In this document: one piece after another, positions 26,826-36,065 of the stretch
Layout: each line of letters starts with the position of its first letter
Numbering within the stretch: the first letter of the stretch is position 1
Assembly (NCBI RefSeq): GCF_009746125.1
Contig: NZ_CP041352.1
Location: forward strand, 3,890,436 to 3,954,435
Direction of reading: 5' to 3'
Source of the DNA: Casimicrobium huifangae
GTDB lineage: Bacteria; Pseudomonadota; Gammaproteobacteria; Burkholderiales; Casimicrobiaceae
Length of the DNA stretch: 64,000 nucleotides
Made by a program: the position numbers and the translations under genes
The notes under the pieces: model-generated
Databases searched by the model: none
What the model was told of the DNA's origin: nothing
The model's input: only the letters and a program-made list of their open reading frames with translations

Positions 26826-26973
26826 TCGACCGCAACGCACAGCGCAGGAGCAGGATGGATTCTACGCTTCCTCAACCAATTTTGCGGGCGAATTGCTACT
26901 GCAACGACAACGTGCGGCAGTACAAAACAATGATCGCGTGACGGGTAAATCGTGCCGGCAGGCGGCGTGGTGC

Positions 26974-27258
26974 TCAGCCAGCGTTGGTCTCGGCGAGCGT
27001 GCGGCGCAGGTTGGCCGTCATCGCCGCGATGCGGGATTCGACCCTCGGGTCAATGTCGCCCGCAGGCTGTTTGGCCGCCAGCTCGAGCGCGGCGAGCAAT
27101 AGCACACGCTCGATCTCGGCGGTGGGTTGCTTCTGTGCAATCAGTGCGCATTCAGCCTCGACCACCGCAATGGCCTCCGCCAAGGCTCTGGCCTCGGAGT
27201 CCGGTGCGGCGAGGCGAAATGTACGTCCGTGGATGGTGGCTTCGAGCGTGGTGCTCAT
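26974..27258 (-). CDS. zapA: Cell division protein ZapA
   Basis: A 94-residue ZapA: N-terminal globular part (IHGRTFRLAAPDSEARALAEA) and a C-terminal helix that forms the coiled-coil tetramer. ZapA binds and bundles FtsZ at the division ring. The start overlaps the stop of the upstream coiled-coil gene by 4 nt. The ssrS gene follows immediately, the usual arrangement. Confidence 0.88.
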   Translation of the reverse strand: MSTTLEATIHGRTFRLAAPDSEARALAEAIAVVEAECALIAQKQPTAEIERVLLLAALELAAKQPAGDIDPRVESRIAAMTANLRRTLAETNAG

Positions 27259-27494
27259 GCCACCTTGATTTGCGGCGGTTGCTGTACCTGAGGCGTGCTC
27301 TGCGCGGTTTCTTCCGCCGGTTTGGGCAGACGCTCGGCAACCACACGAAGTTTGTTCCCGGCAGTACGCATACGCTCGCTCTTGTCAACGAGCTCGGCAC
27401 GCAAACGCGAGTTTTCCTCGGCCAGCGCTTTCAGGCGCAGCATCGCATCCTTGAGCGCGGATTCGAGTTGTTCGAGCGAGGAATTCGAGTGCAT
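27255..27494 (-). CDS. ZapB-like coiled-coil protein
   Basis: A 79-residue protein with a predicted coiled coil over residues 5-45 (heptads in LEQLESALKDAMLRLKALAE) and a Pro/Gln-rich C-terminal tail. Proteins like this lie directly upstream of zapA in many betaproteobacteria and are annotated as ZapB-like or TIGR02449-type. The translational overlap with zapA supports a joint role at the Z-ring. Sequence similarity to enterobacterial ZapB cannot be judged by eye. Confidence 0.7.
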   Translation of the reverse strand: MHSNSSLEQLESALKDAMLRLKALAEENSRLRAELVDKSERMRTAGNKLRVVAERLPKPAEETAQSTPQVQQPPQIKVA

Positions 27495-27506
27495 CCGGCA
27501 ACTATA

Positions 27507-28139
27507 TCAAGCCGGTGGCATTTGTGCATGCCGTTTATCCGCCGATTCTGCCGCCAGTTGGGTGTGACTCGGCGCCAGATGAGTATCGAGCGCCTTGTAC
27601 TCCACCGCCAGTATCTCCAGCTCCTCAACGCCTGCAGGGGTCCGTAGCGCAATGATGTCACCCTCTCGCCCTTTGGTCAGCGCCCGCGCAATAGGACTGA
27701 TCCAGCTCACATAGCCGCGCTGCGGGTCAACCTCATCCAGGCCAACAATGGCAATGATGCGCTCGGCACCGTGCTGGTTGGCCACGGTCACGGTGGCGCC
27801 AAAAAAGACCTGATCGGTATCCCGCGTCACCGGATCCACGACCTCGGCATCGTCAAGCCGCTTGATCAGGTAGCGCGTGCGACGGTCGATTTCGCGCAGG
27901 CGCCGCTTGCCGTACAGGTAGTCGCCGTTTTCGCTGCGGTCGCCGTTGCTCGCGGCCCAGGAGACGATGCGCGTCACTTCCGGCCGCTCGACCGTTGTCA
28001 GATGGTCAAGCTCGGCCTTCAGGCGACCGTGACCGCCCGGTGTCATGTAGTTCTTTGTGCCCGCTGGCAACGGCGGCAACACGATGTCTTCATCGTCGTC
28101 CGGCGCGTCAGAATCTTCTTTGGTAAATGCTTTGCTCAT
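27507..28139 (-). CDS. greB: Transcription elongation factor GreB
   Basis: A 210-residue Gre factor that rescues backtracked RNA polymerase by stimulating transcript cleavage. The N-terminal coiled-coil domain has SNGDRSENGDYLYGKRRLRE with the two acidic tip residues, and the C-terminal FKBP-like domain contains GRYVSWISPIARAL-type sequence (here RGYVSWISPIARALTKG). The SENGDYLYGK form and the start MSKAFTKE mark GreB rather than GreA. It carries an acidic stretch (residues 9-19) and an extra ~30-residue C-terminal tail. The ATG at 28139 has AGGAAGGA upstream; the open frame continues into a palindromic element. Confidence 0.92.
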   Translation of the reverse strand: MSKAFTKEDSDAPDDDEDIVLPPLPAGTKNYMTPGGHGRLKAELDHLTTVERPEVTRIVSWAASNGDRSENGDYLYGKRRLREIDRRTRYLIKRLDDAEVVDPVTRDTDQVFFGATVTVANQHGAERIIAIVGLDEVDPQRGYVSWISPIARALTKGREGDIIALRTPAGVEELEILAVEYKALDTHLAPSHTQLAAESADKRHAQMPPA

Positions 28140-28168
28140 AGCTTCCAGTCCTTCCTCACGGGCAGACC

Positions 28169-28211
28169 AGGGCCTGTTCACGCTATTGCAAAAGTAGTGT
28201 GAACAGGCCCT
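28169..28211. repeat. Solo palindrome of the AGGGCSTGTTMACACTA family
   Basis: A 17 bp inverted repeat with one mismatch, AGGGCCTGTTCACGCTA (28169-28185) and TAGTGTGAACAGGCCCT (28195-28211), with a 9-nt loop, upstream of greB. The arms match the terminal inverted repeats of the 313 bp element at 51514-51826, so this looks like two termini with nothing between them. Confidence 0.7.
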
Positions 28212-28244
28212 AAGCGAATGTTAGCCAAGCAGCACTCGCCGCAT

Positions 28245-29138
28245 TCAGCGCAGCGTCTGCCGGACGCGGTCGATCGACTCGCAGAGCGTCTGCACCGCTG
28301 CAAACGTGCGCAGTGTCGGGCGATGCAATCGCGCGCCGTCTACGCCAAGCACCCGCGCGTCCGCCACGCGAGCGTCGAATAGTCGCGCTGACTTCCACTG
28401 CTCGCGGACCGCCGCGAGCGACCCTGGATCAGCGACCAGCACTGCATCCGGTTTGGCAGCCAGCACGGCCTCGGACGAAACCTCCGGGGCCGGCAGCGGC
28501 AGACGACCGAACACGTTTTCAGCACCGCAAACAGACAGCGCCTCGCCGACCACGTGGCGATCGGAAAGCGTAAACAGTCGCCCGGCGCCGAGCTGGTAGA
28601 ACACCTTTACCCGCTTCGAATCGCCATAACGCCGCTGCAACGCAATAATCTGCGCTGTCGCTTCCCCCGCCAGACGCATTGCCGTACGACGACTGTCATC
28701 ATCGCCTGCCCACTCGCTGAAGTGACGGGCTTCAGCGAGGATGCTGCCTAACGTATTGAGCTCACTCTCATAAACGCGAACGCCCAGACGCCGCAACGCG
28801 TCGAGGTCAGCAGCACGATTGCCGCCGGGCCATGCCACCACCAGATCGGGCTTCAGCGCGATCACTGCTTCGATATTGGTGCCGCGGTAACCGCTGACTT
28901 TGGGCAGTCGTCTCGCTGCCTCCGGGAAGTCGCAGGACTCGCTGACGGCAACCACGCGATCACCAGCACCGACCGAGAACAAAAGCTCGGTCGCGTGCGG
29001 TGACAGACTCACAATGCGTTGCGGTGTGCCGGCGTGGGCAACGGCAATGCCGGCGAGCAGCAATACGGCGAACCGTCTCACAACGATTGAGATCGCCCTC
29101 ACCGTTCGCCGGCAAGCTGCAATATCTGTGCTGATCAC
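28245..29138 (-). CDS. btuF: Cobalamin-binding periplasmic protein (BtuF-like)
   Basis: A 297-residue helical-backbone periplasmic binding protein. A signal peptide (VLLLAGIAVAHA) precedes IVSLSPHATELLFSVGAGDRVVAVSESCDFP, a common BtuF opening, and GYRGTNIEAVIALKPDLVVAW follows. In the family it delivers vitamin B12 from the outer-membrane receptor to BtuCD. It directly follows btuB (10 nt apart) and shares its riboswitch; btuC/D are not in the window. The start codon used is a GTG at 29138; a second GTG at codon 14 is a possible alternative. Confidence 0.83.
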   Translation of the reverse strand: MISTDIAACRRTVRAISIVVRRFAVLLLAGIAVAHAGTPQRIVSLSPHATELLFSVGAGDRVVAVSESCDFPEAARRLPKVSGYRGTNIEAVIALKPDLVVAWPGGNRAADLDALRRLGVRVYESELNTLGSILAEARHFSEWAGDDDSRRTAMRLAGEATAQIIALQRRYGDSKRVKVFYQLGAGRLFTLSDRHVVGEALSVCGAENVFGRLPLPAPEVSSEAVLAAKPDAVLVADPGSLAAVREQWKSARLFDARVADARVLGVDGARLHRPTLRTFAAVQTLCESIDRVRQTLR

Positions 29139-29147
29139 GGCTTGCCG

Positions 29148-31028
29148 CTAGCGGTCAATCGCAACCGTGAGCCAGGCGCGCCGACCGCCGGTTGCGTAGC
29201 CGTAGGCGAGCTGGTAGTCGCGATCAGTGGCGTTTTCAAGCCGCATGCCAAGACGCACACCGGGCCACAGCTGCTTTGACGCGTGCAGATTGAGCACAGC
29301 GTAACCGGGCAGCGCGCGGCTGTTGGACGCGTTGTCGAAACGCCTGCCTGACGCGAGCAACTCAATGCCCGTGGTTACGCCGAACAGGTCGCCGCTGAGT
29401 TTCACGGCACCATGCTCGCGGGCACGCCGTGCGAGCTGCGTGTCAGTCGTGGTGTTGCGCGGATCCGCAAGATCAAAGCTGCCGTCCACGCGTACCCCCC
29501 CCAACTGCGTACCGCCCGCAAGCGTCACGCCCCGCAGTTGGGCCTTGGCGACGTTCTGTGGCGCGCAGTTGAAGTTGGCGTCGCACTCAAACTGGATGAG
29601 ATCGCGAACATTGTTCTGATAGACAGTCAGCGACGCGTTCGATTCCGCGACAGACCAGCGGAAACCGAACTCGATATTCTGACCACGCTCGGGCCTGAGG
29701 GTGGGATTGGCGTAGCCGGGGTAGTAAAGATCGTTGAAGGTTGGCGCCTTGAAGCTGGTGCCCGCACTCAGCACCGCCCGCCACTGCGGCGCCAGACGAT
29801 AGCCAACGCTGCCGCTGGCCGTGGTGCGGGTGCCGTACTGGCTGCTATCGTCCAGACGCAGGGTTGCATTGGCCCGCAAGTCGTCGGCGGCCCAGTCACC
29901 GCCCAGCAGCACACTTGAGGTCCGGCGTGCAGTCACCGGCAATGCATCGCTGCCTTGCACTGTTTCACGCCGCCACTCGAACGCGCCCAGCAGATTGAGT
30001 GCTGAACTGACGCGGAAGTTGTTCTGCCATCCCAGCAGATCATTGCGCGTCCTGTAGTCGCCAGGAAAAGCCGATTCGAAGCTGGACTTGTCCGTCGACG
30101 ATCCAATGCGCAGCGAACCGGTCCAATTTGATGTGAGCGAGAAATCCGCAGTTGCAGCAACGCTGTTGACCAGCGAACGAATGCGATCATCGTGCATTGC
30201 ATCACCGTCGTACTGGACGTTGCCTCGCGTTTCAAAAGCGTGCAGCGCAAACTTCAGCGTGGACGACGGCGACCAATTGCCGTTGAGCTGGACGGTGTTG
30301 AAGCGATAGCCGTCGCGGTCCGGGTTGTAGCTGTAGTCTGCCTTGTTGACGATGGCGTTGTAGCCACGGCTTGCATTCTGGGCCGCGGTCACCGTCACGC
30401 CGTTGGCGGCATCACCCAGTCCGGCGTTGGCGCTCAGTTGTTGCGACCGCCATTCACCTGCCGCCGCGCGTATCCCCATGCCTCGGTCGCGGCGGGTAAA
30501 TATCTGGATGACACCGCCGACAGCGTCGGCGCCATAGAGACTGGCTGCCGGGCCGCGCAACACTTCGATGCGTTCGATCTGGTCAACGTTGATGTGCTGC
30601 AAGGCAGACAGCCCGCTGAACGAGGAGGAAACCCGTTGTCCATCAATCAGCAGCAGCGTCTGGTTGCTGTTGGCCCCACGCAGAAAAATCGACGGGGTGG
30701 CTCCCGGACCAGTCGTTGCAAATTCAACGCCAGGAAGCAGCCGCAAGGCATCGGCGATGTCGACAATACCCGCCGCGCGGAGACTGGTGCCGTCCAGCAC
30801 CGAGATGTCGCGCATCGTCGTGTTGATGTCTTCCGGCATCCGCGTGGCGGTGACAACCACGCGATCCAGCTTGCTTTGTGATTGCTGGGGGGCTTGGGCG
30901 GCAGCGATGCCAGCCGGCACTATTGCCGATGCAAACGCCAATGCAATGGCGAGTGCGCATGGCGTTGAGCGGTGGTCGGGAATAGTCCGTACCTGGACGG
31001 GGGTGAGTAGGTGCTTGTCTGATTGCAT
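29148..31028 (-). CDS. btuB: TonB-dependent vitamin B12 receptor
   Basis: A 626-residue outer-membrane receptor. A signal peptide (about residues 25-45) is followed by a TonB-box region (VVVTATR), the plug domain (DALRLLPGVEFATTGPGATPSIFLRGANSNQTLLLIDGQRV, parts of which are family motifs) and a 22-strand barrel ending in an aromatic-poor WLTVAIDR. Similarity and the upstream cobalamin riboswitch identify the ligand as B12 or a precursor. The ATG at 31028 has AGGATCGTC just upstream; the open frame extends 54 nt more without support. It is the first gene of btuB-btuF. Confidence 0.9.
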   Translation of the reverse strand: MQSDKHLLTPVQVRTIPDHRSTPCALAIALAFASAIVPAGIAAAQAPQQSQSKLDRVVVTATRMPEDINTTMRDISVLDGTSLRAAGIVDIADALRLLPGVEFATTGPGATPSIFLRGANSNQTLLLIDGQRVSSSFSGLSALQHINVDQIERIEVLRGPAASLYGADAVGGVIQIFTRRDRGMGIRAAAGEWRSQQLSANAGLGDAANGVTVTAAQNASRGYNAIVNKADYSYNPDRDGYRFNTVQLNGNWSPSSTLKFALHAFETRGNVQYDGDAMHDDRIRSLVNSVAATADFSLTSNWTGSLRIGSSTDKSSFESAFPGDYRTRNDLLGWQNNFRVSSALNLLGAFEWRRETVQGSDALPVTARRTSSVLLGGDWAADDLRANATLRLDDSSQYGTRTTASGSVGYRLAPQWRAVLSAGTSFKAPTFNDLYYPGYANPTLRPERGQNIEFGFRWSVAESNASLTVYQNNVRDLIQFECDANFNCAPQNVAKAQLRGVTLAGGTQLGGVRVDGSFDLADPRNTTTDTQLARRAREHGAVKLSGDLFGVTTGIELLASGRRFDNASNSRALPGYAVLNLHASKQLWPGVRLGMRLENATDRDYQLAYGYATGGRRAWLTVAIDR

Positions 31029-31194
31029 GACGATCCTGACGAATCGGGCCCTCCGCCCGACGGTGGGTGGTCCCGCTGGCAAGGCTCAGGTGGCACGGGT
31101 CAGGCGATCGTCAACGACGGTGCATGCGCCCGGCACCGCGCATCCCCGCGCAGTGGGCAATGATCCGTCGTCCGAGGAAGGCGACAGAAAAGCC

Positions 31195-31390
31195 GGGCCG
31201 GTCTCCGGACTCGTCGCCGCAGTTTGGTTGCGCCTTCCCGGGAGTGGACTCCCAGTGGCATGGCTGAATCGGAAACGATACAGCACGGCAACCAGCGTTG
31301 ATGCGACTTACCGTTGCGGGGGCAGTAGCGGCTTTATCGTGCTGGCACGATGCACCGCTTTCCCGTTTCACTTGATGGCAACCGAAGAAT
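31195..31390 (-). promoter_or_regulatory. Cobalamin (adenosylcobalamin-type) riboswitch
   Basis: The btuB leader contains the B12-box order on the minus strand: AACGGGAA, ACTGCCCCCGCAACGGTAAG, GCCACTGG with CCGGGAAGGCG, and GAGTCCGGAGACCGGCC, with matching stems such as GGGAGT/ACTCCC. It lies about 170 nt upstream of the btuB start. By analogy, bound cobalamin represses btuB-btuF expression. The leader also faces the divergent ABC-transporter gene. The ends given are approximate. Confidence 0.93.
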
Positions 31391-31453
31391 CTGGTCACCA
31401 GCAAGCACCTTGCTTCGTCGTGCAGTTTATCAGTGGCATGCAACAATTTGCCC

Positions 31454-33283
31454 ATGGCTTCCAACCCCTCTGACTGGCAACGTTACTGGCGGCTGCTGAC
31501 ATACGTGCGCCCTTATCGCGGCCGCTTGCTCGCGGGCATGGCGATGCTGGCTGCGGTGTCACTGGTGGAACCGCTCATCCAGGTCGCTTTCTCGCAGATT
31601 CTTGACCGCGCATTCATCGTCGACGCAGCGGTTGGTACCAACGCAGTTGCCAGCCTGGCCGGCCAGAGTGCACTGGCGAAAGGCTTCCTGGGTCCGGTCA
31701 CTGCAGTGTTGCTGGCGATACCGATTCTCTGGTTCCCGGCGCTGCTGGTTGGCCTGTTCGCAGTCCGCAGTGCCGCCAATTTTGTCGGTGATCTGGCACT
31801 GCACTGGGTTGCCAGCCGGGTGGTGTTTGACCTCCGGCAAGTCATATTCGCGCATCTTTTGCGCCTGCCAGTGAGCTTTTTTGACCGGCACTCCCCGGCG
31901 GAATTGACCTCCAAGATTACTTATGACACGCAACAGATCGGCGCGGTGACCAGCCAGGCGCTGACAACACTGGTGCAGGACTCTCTCAAGTTGATTGTGG
32001 CAATTACGATGATGGCATCGGTCAGCTGGAAATTGACGCTCGGTGTCTTCGTCATCGCTCCAGTGGTCGCCGTCGTCGTGCGGGCCATGACCCGTCGTCT
32101 GCGGGCTGCGAGCGTGGCATTGCAAACACAGATGGGAGAACTGGCACGCTTCGCAGATGAGGGCTTGAGCAACCAGCGCTCGATCAAAATCTATTCGGCT
32201 TTCGAGCAGATTCAACGGGCTTTTTCACTGCGAGCCAACGCTGTCCGGCGCACGATCATGAAGCAGGAAACCGCCAATGCGGCGAGCGCACCACTGATGC
32301 ACGTGGTGGTCTCCGTGGCGATTGCCGGCATCGTTGCGCTTGCCATTCAGGAAGGCCAGCGACAGGCAATGACCGCCGGTGACTTTTTCGTGTTCTTTAC
32401 TGCGTTGCTCTCGTTGCTGCCCCCCGTCAAGAGCCTGTCGTCAGTCAATGCGGTCTTGCAACGTGGTCTCGCGGCAGCGAGCAGCGTTTTCTCCGTGCTT
32501 GATCAATCGACGGAGCCACTGCCGACCGCTGGCGTTTCAGAACGCCTGCGCGGTGACATCCGGTTCGACGCCGTGTCGCTGCGCTATCCGGGTCGTGACG
32601 TGGATGCCCTCACTGACGTGTCACTCAACATCCCGGCCGGGCGCCGGGTTGCCTTCGTTGGCGCCTCGGGTAGCGGCAAAAGTACAGCGATGGCACTTCT
32701 CGCGGGCTTTTACTCCGCTCAGCAGGGCGATGTACTGATCGACGGCAAGCCAGTCGCACAACTTGGTCTGCGGACTGTTCGCGACAATCTGGCGCTGGTG
32801 TCACAGGATGTCCTGCTGGTAAACGACACTGTAACGGCCAATATCGCGTTTGGCGTGGAGCCGGCCGCTGTTGATGGCAACCGCGTGCACTGGGCAGCCA
32901 CAGCGGCAGCTGCCGACGCCTTTATCAGCGCGCTGCCGTCAGGCTACGACACATCGGTAGGTGAAGGCGGAGGACTATTGTCAGGCGGCCAGCGTCAGCG
33001 CATCGCGATTGCCCGCGCGTTGTACAAGCAGGCGGCGATCATTCTCTTCGATGAAGCGACCTCGGCGCTCGACAGTGGTTCGGAGAAGGTGGTGCAGGAT
33101 TCTCTTCGTGTGCTCGGCGATGGACACACGGTCGTACAGGTGGCGCATCGGCTCAGCAGCATTCGCGACGCTGACGAGATCTTCGTTTTCGAGGGCGGTC
33201 GCGTCGTCGAGCGCGGCAGTCACGTCACGCTGGCTGCGGCGGGAGGATCGTACTCAAAGCTGCTGGCGGCGCAGGCGGGCTGA
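31454..33283 (+). CDS. msbA: MsbA-type ABC lipid/lipid A export protein
   Basis: A 609-residue half-transporter: six membrane helices in residues ~20-310, then an ATPase domain with Walker A GASGSGKST, the Q-loop region LVSQDVLL, signature LSGGQRQR, Walker B IILFDEATSAL and the H-loop VAHRLSS. Fold and length match MsbA, which flips lipid A-core from the inner to the outer leaflet. The ATG at 31454 is preferred over a GTG at 31433, but neither has a strong Shine-Dalgarno. Its last 59 bp overlap, on the opposite strand, the 3' end of the polysaccharide fusion gene. Confidence 0.85.
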   Translation: MASNPSDWQRYWRLLTYVRPYRGRLLAGMAMLAAVSLVEPLIQVAFSQILDRAFIVDAAVGTNAVASLAGQSALAKGFLGPVTAVLLAIPILWFPALLVGLFAVRSAANFVGDLALHWVASRVVFDLRQVIFAHLLRLPVSFFDRHSPAELTSKITYDTQQIGAVTSQALTTLVQDSLKLIVAITMMASVSWKLTLGVFVIAPVVAVVVRAMTRRLRAASVALQTQMGELARFADEGLSNQRSIKIYSAFEQIQRAFSLRANAVRRTIMKQETANAASAPLMHVVVSVAIAGIVALAIQEGQRQAMTAGDFFVFFTALLSLLPPVKSLSSVNAVLQRGLAAASSVFSVLDQSTEPLPTAGVSERLRGDIRFDAVSLRYPGRDVDALTDVSLNIPAGRRVAFVGASGSGKSTAMALLAGFYSAQQGDVLIDGKPVAQLGLRTVRDNLALVSQDVLLVNDTVTANIAFGVEPAAVDGNRVHWAATAAAADAFISALPSGYDTSVGEGGGLLSGGQRQRIAIARALYKQAAIILFDEATSALDSGSEKVVQDSLRVLGDGHTVVQVAHRLSSIRDADEIFVFEGGRVVERGSHVTLAAAGGSYSKLLAAQAG

Positions 33284-36065
33284 AGTCAATCACCCATCGC
33301 TTCAACTCCGCCCTCACATCGTACGGCGAAGGCTGATCCAGCCACCGCAGCAGTTCATCGATGTCTATCGCGGCTTCGAGACTGGCGACCACCCGGCGCA
33401 CTTTGGCATGCGCTGTCGGGAGAAATTGTTCGCCATCCCCCGTCAGTTCTTCATGCATTTTTTCACCAGGTCGAAGACCGGTGTAGACGATCGGGATAGC
33501 ATTCGTAGAGCCGCGCGCAAGCCGGATCAGCTCACGAGCCAGCTCCACAATCAGGACCGGACGGCCCATATCAAGCACAAAGAGTGATTGTGGATGGCCC
33601 ATCAGGCCAGCTTGCAGCACCAGTTGTGCGGCCTCCGGGATGGACATGAAGTAACGGGTCATTTCCGGGTGTGTCACCGTCACCGGGCCACCGCTTGCAA
33701 TCTGCTCACGGAATTTCGGAATTACGCTGCCGTTGCTGCCGAGCACGTTGCCGAATCGCACACCGACAAACTTTGTCGGCGTTTCCGGGAGGCTCATGAT
33801 CGCCAGCTCCGCGAGGCGTTTGCTGGCACCCATGATGCTCGATGGGCGAACGGCCTTGTCAGTCGAGATCAGCACGAACTTCTCGGCGGCTACTGCACGG
33901 GCGCACTCAGCGGCCACCAGCGTGCCCAGTACGTTGTTGCGTACCGCCTCCCAAGCGTTGACCGTTTCCGTGAGCGGCACATGTTTGTAAGCGGCGGCGT
34001 GAAAGACGATATGAGGTCGCTCCCGCTCGAAGATTTCCAGCATGCGCTCGCGGTTGCGGGCATTGCCCACGTACACCTCGATACGCTCGCGAGGCAGCTT
34101 GGTTGCGATGTGTTCGCCGACCACGTGCGAGGCAAACTCGGAAATATCCACCATCACCAGACGTCCGGGATGGAAGCGCGCGACCTGATTGCAAAGCTCC
34201 GTCCCGATCGAGCCGCCCGCTCCAGTGACCAGCACTGTGCGACCCGAGATCCAGCTCGCCAGCCCCGGGTTGTCCAGAACTACCGGGTCGCGCCCCAACA
34301 AGTCTTCCAGCTCGATGGCCCGCAACTTTGCCAGCGGAGACTCTTCCGACAGCAGTTCGTCGTACGACGGCACTGTGAGCACGCTCAGGCCGGCGCTTGC
34401 CGCGATCTCAACGGCGCGGCGGCGCGCTTCGTGCGTCGTATTCGGCATCGCTATGATCGCGTGACGTGCACCGAAGCGCCGCGCCACATCCTCGGCTTGT
34501 GCCAGTCGCCCGACAACGGGCGTGTCGTGGACGCGGGCGCCAACTTTTGTCATGTCGTCGTCAAGCAGCGCGACGACCTGCCACGTATCGGACCTGGAAA
34601 GCTCGCTGACCAGTCTGGCGCCTGCCGCGCCTGCACCCAGCACCAGCACGGGCTCTCCCTGGGCAGCAGCCAGTCCATATAGACGGTGTTCCTTCCAGCT
34701 GCGATATGCAAATCGCGCACCGCCCATCAACAAGATCAGCAGTGCGGGCTGCAGCAACAGCACGGATCGCGGCCAGATAAAGCTGTCCGGCCGTACGATC
34801 ACGAAAAGGACCGCAGTGCTGGCGGCAGCGACAAATGCACCGAGAACGATACGACGCAAGTCAGCCATGCTGGCGAATCGCCAGAGCCCTTCATAGAGGC
34901 CCAGCCCGACGAACACCAGCGCGTGCACCGGAACAACAAAAGCCAGACTGCGGGCGACATCCCCTGCGGTGAACTCGGCGCCGTCGATATTGAAATTGAA
35001 TCGGGCCCAGAACAGCAGCGCCCATGCGCTCGCTGCAGCCGCCACATCGTAGAGCAGCGCGAGAAATGCGCGCGGGTTCATCAGCAGATTGGGCTGCCTG
35101 CGTAACGTCCACTCGGTGAGCACCACATAGAACGCCGCGTAAGCCGTCACGGCTGCAGTCGCCAGCGGTACCGCAAGGCTGCGGACGAGACCGGCAACAG
35201 CAATCGATAGCAGCATCCATCCCACGATCCAGAACAGCACGCCGCGATGCCCAAGGCCGGCGAGGGTAAGACGCTGGTACAGGTGTTCACGGTGCGGACG
35301 CAGCGGATTGTGTCCCCGCAGCAGGCGCCTGACCAGCGTGTAAGTTGCATCCGCCCACAACGGCATAAATATCGCCAGTGGTACGGCGGCCTGCCAAACA
35401 CCGTCGGCGACCCCTTTGATGCTCACGGCTGCGAGCGCAAGTCCGAGCACCGTCGATCCTCCATCGCCCATAAACAGTCGGGCCGGCGGCAAATTCATCG
35501 GCAGAAAGCCGAGCGCCGACGCTGCAACAACGACGGCAGACCCGATGAGAGCCATCGAGGCTGGTCGAGCGGCATCCGTGCCAGGCAGAAAGACGGCAAT
35601 TGTCGCCAGCGCCGTGCCGCCAATGATCGCTGCCGATGCCGCGACGCCGTCTACGCCATCAATGAAATTGAACAGATTTACCGACCAGATGACGACAATA
35701 ATCAGGGGTATAGCCACAATTGTCGACAGTCCGCCTTCACCCCAAGCGGCTACCACCAGCATCGCCGACAGGGAGTGCACCGCCAGGCGCAACGTCGGAG
35801 AAGCGTCACTCCAGTCATCCCACGCGGAGACCATCCACATCAAGGTCAGCGCCAAAGGAATCTGCCATTGCGGGATGAGCACAACGGCACCGAACAGAAC
35901 TCCAGCGGCGATGCCGAGACCACCACCCCGAGCAACCGGCCGGCCGTGAAGTGAGCGCTCACCCGGAATACTGTACGGACTAACAAGCCGCCCCGTCAGC
36001 ACGCCTGTACAAAGCAGAAATGAGAGCGAGGCGCAGGCGACCGCGACGAACAGCACCCAGAACAT
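33225..36065 (-). CDS. Fused WecA/MraY-type sugar-phosphate transferase and CapD/FlaA1-type sugar dehydratase
   Basis: A 946-residue two-enzyme fusion. Residues ~1-320 are a glycosyltransferase-4 membrane protein with about ten segments, AWDDWSD (83-86), NLFNFIDGVDG (130-140), FMGDGGS and the HREHLYQRL loop: a WecA/WbpL-type enzyme that attaches a first sugar phosphate to undecaprenyl phosphate. Residues ~325-946 resemble CapD/WbpM: four membrane helices, a first Rossmann unit (VLVLGAGAAGARL), then a UDP-HexNAc 4,6-dehydratase with TGAGGSIGTEL and the catalytic SSIMGASKR (Ser-Met-Lys) motif. These are usually adjacent but separate genes in O-antigen loci. No glycosyltransferase cluster accompanies it here. 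Confidence 0.9.
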   Translation of the reverse strand: MFWVLFVAVACASLSFLLCTGVLTGRLVSPYSIPGERSLHGRPVARGGGLGIAAGVLFGAVVLIPQWQIPLALTLMWMVSAWDDWSDASPTLRLAVHSLSAMLVVAAWGEGGLSTIVAIPLIIVVIWSVNLFNFIDGVDGVAASAAIIGGTALATIAVFLPGTDAARPASMALIGSAVVVAASALGFLPMNLPPARLFMGDGGSTVLGLALAAVSIKGVADGVWQAAVPLAIFMPLWADATYTLVRRLLRGHNPLRPHREHLYQRLTLAGLGHRGVLFWIVGWMLLSIAVAGLVRSLAVPLATAAVTAYAAFYVVLTEWTLRRQPNLLMNPRAFLALLYDVAAAASAWALLFWARFNFNIDGAEFTAGDVARSLAFVVPVHALVFVGLGLYEGLWRFASMADLRRIVLGAFVAAASTAVLFVIVRPDSFIWPRSVLLLQPALLILLMGGARFAYRSWKEHRLYGLAAAQGEPVLVLGAGAAGARLVSELSRSDTWQVVALLDDDMTKVGARVHDTPVVGRLAQAEDVARRFGARHAIIAMPNTTHEARRRAVEIAASAGLSVLTVPSYDELLSEESPLAKLRAIELEDLLGRDPVVLDNPGLASWISGRTVLVTGAGGSIGTELCNQVARFHPGRLVMVDISEFASHVVGEHIATKLPRERIEVYVGNARNRERMLEIFERERPHIVFHAAAYKHVPLTETVNAWEAVRNNVLGTLVAAECARAVAAEKFVLISTDKAVRPSSIMGASKRLAELAIMSLPETPTKFVGVRFGNVLGSNGSVIPKFREQIASGGPVTVTHPEMTRYFMSIPEAAQLVLQAGLMGHPQSLFVLDMGRPVLIVELARELIRLARGSTNAIPIVYTGLRPGEKMHEELTGDGEQFLPTAHAKVRRVVASLEAAIDIDELLRWLDQPSPYDVRAELKRWVIDFSPPAPPAALSTILPPQPA

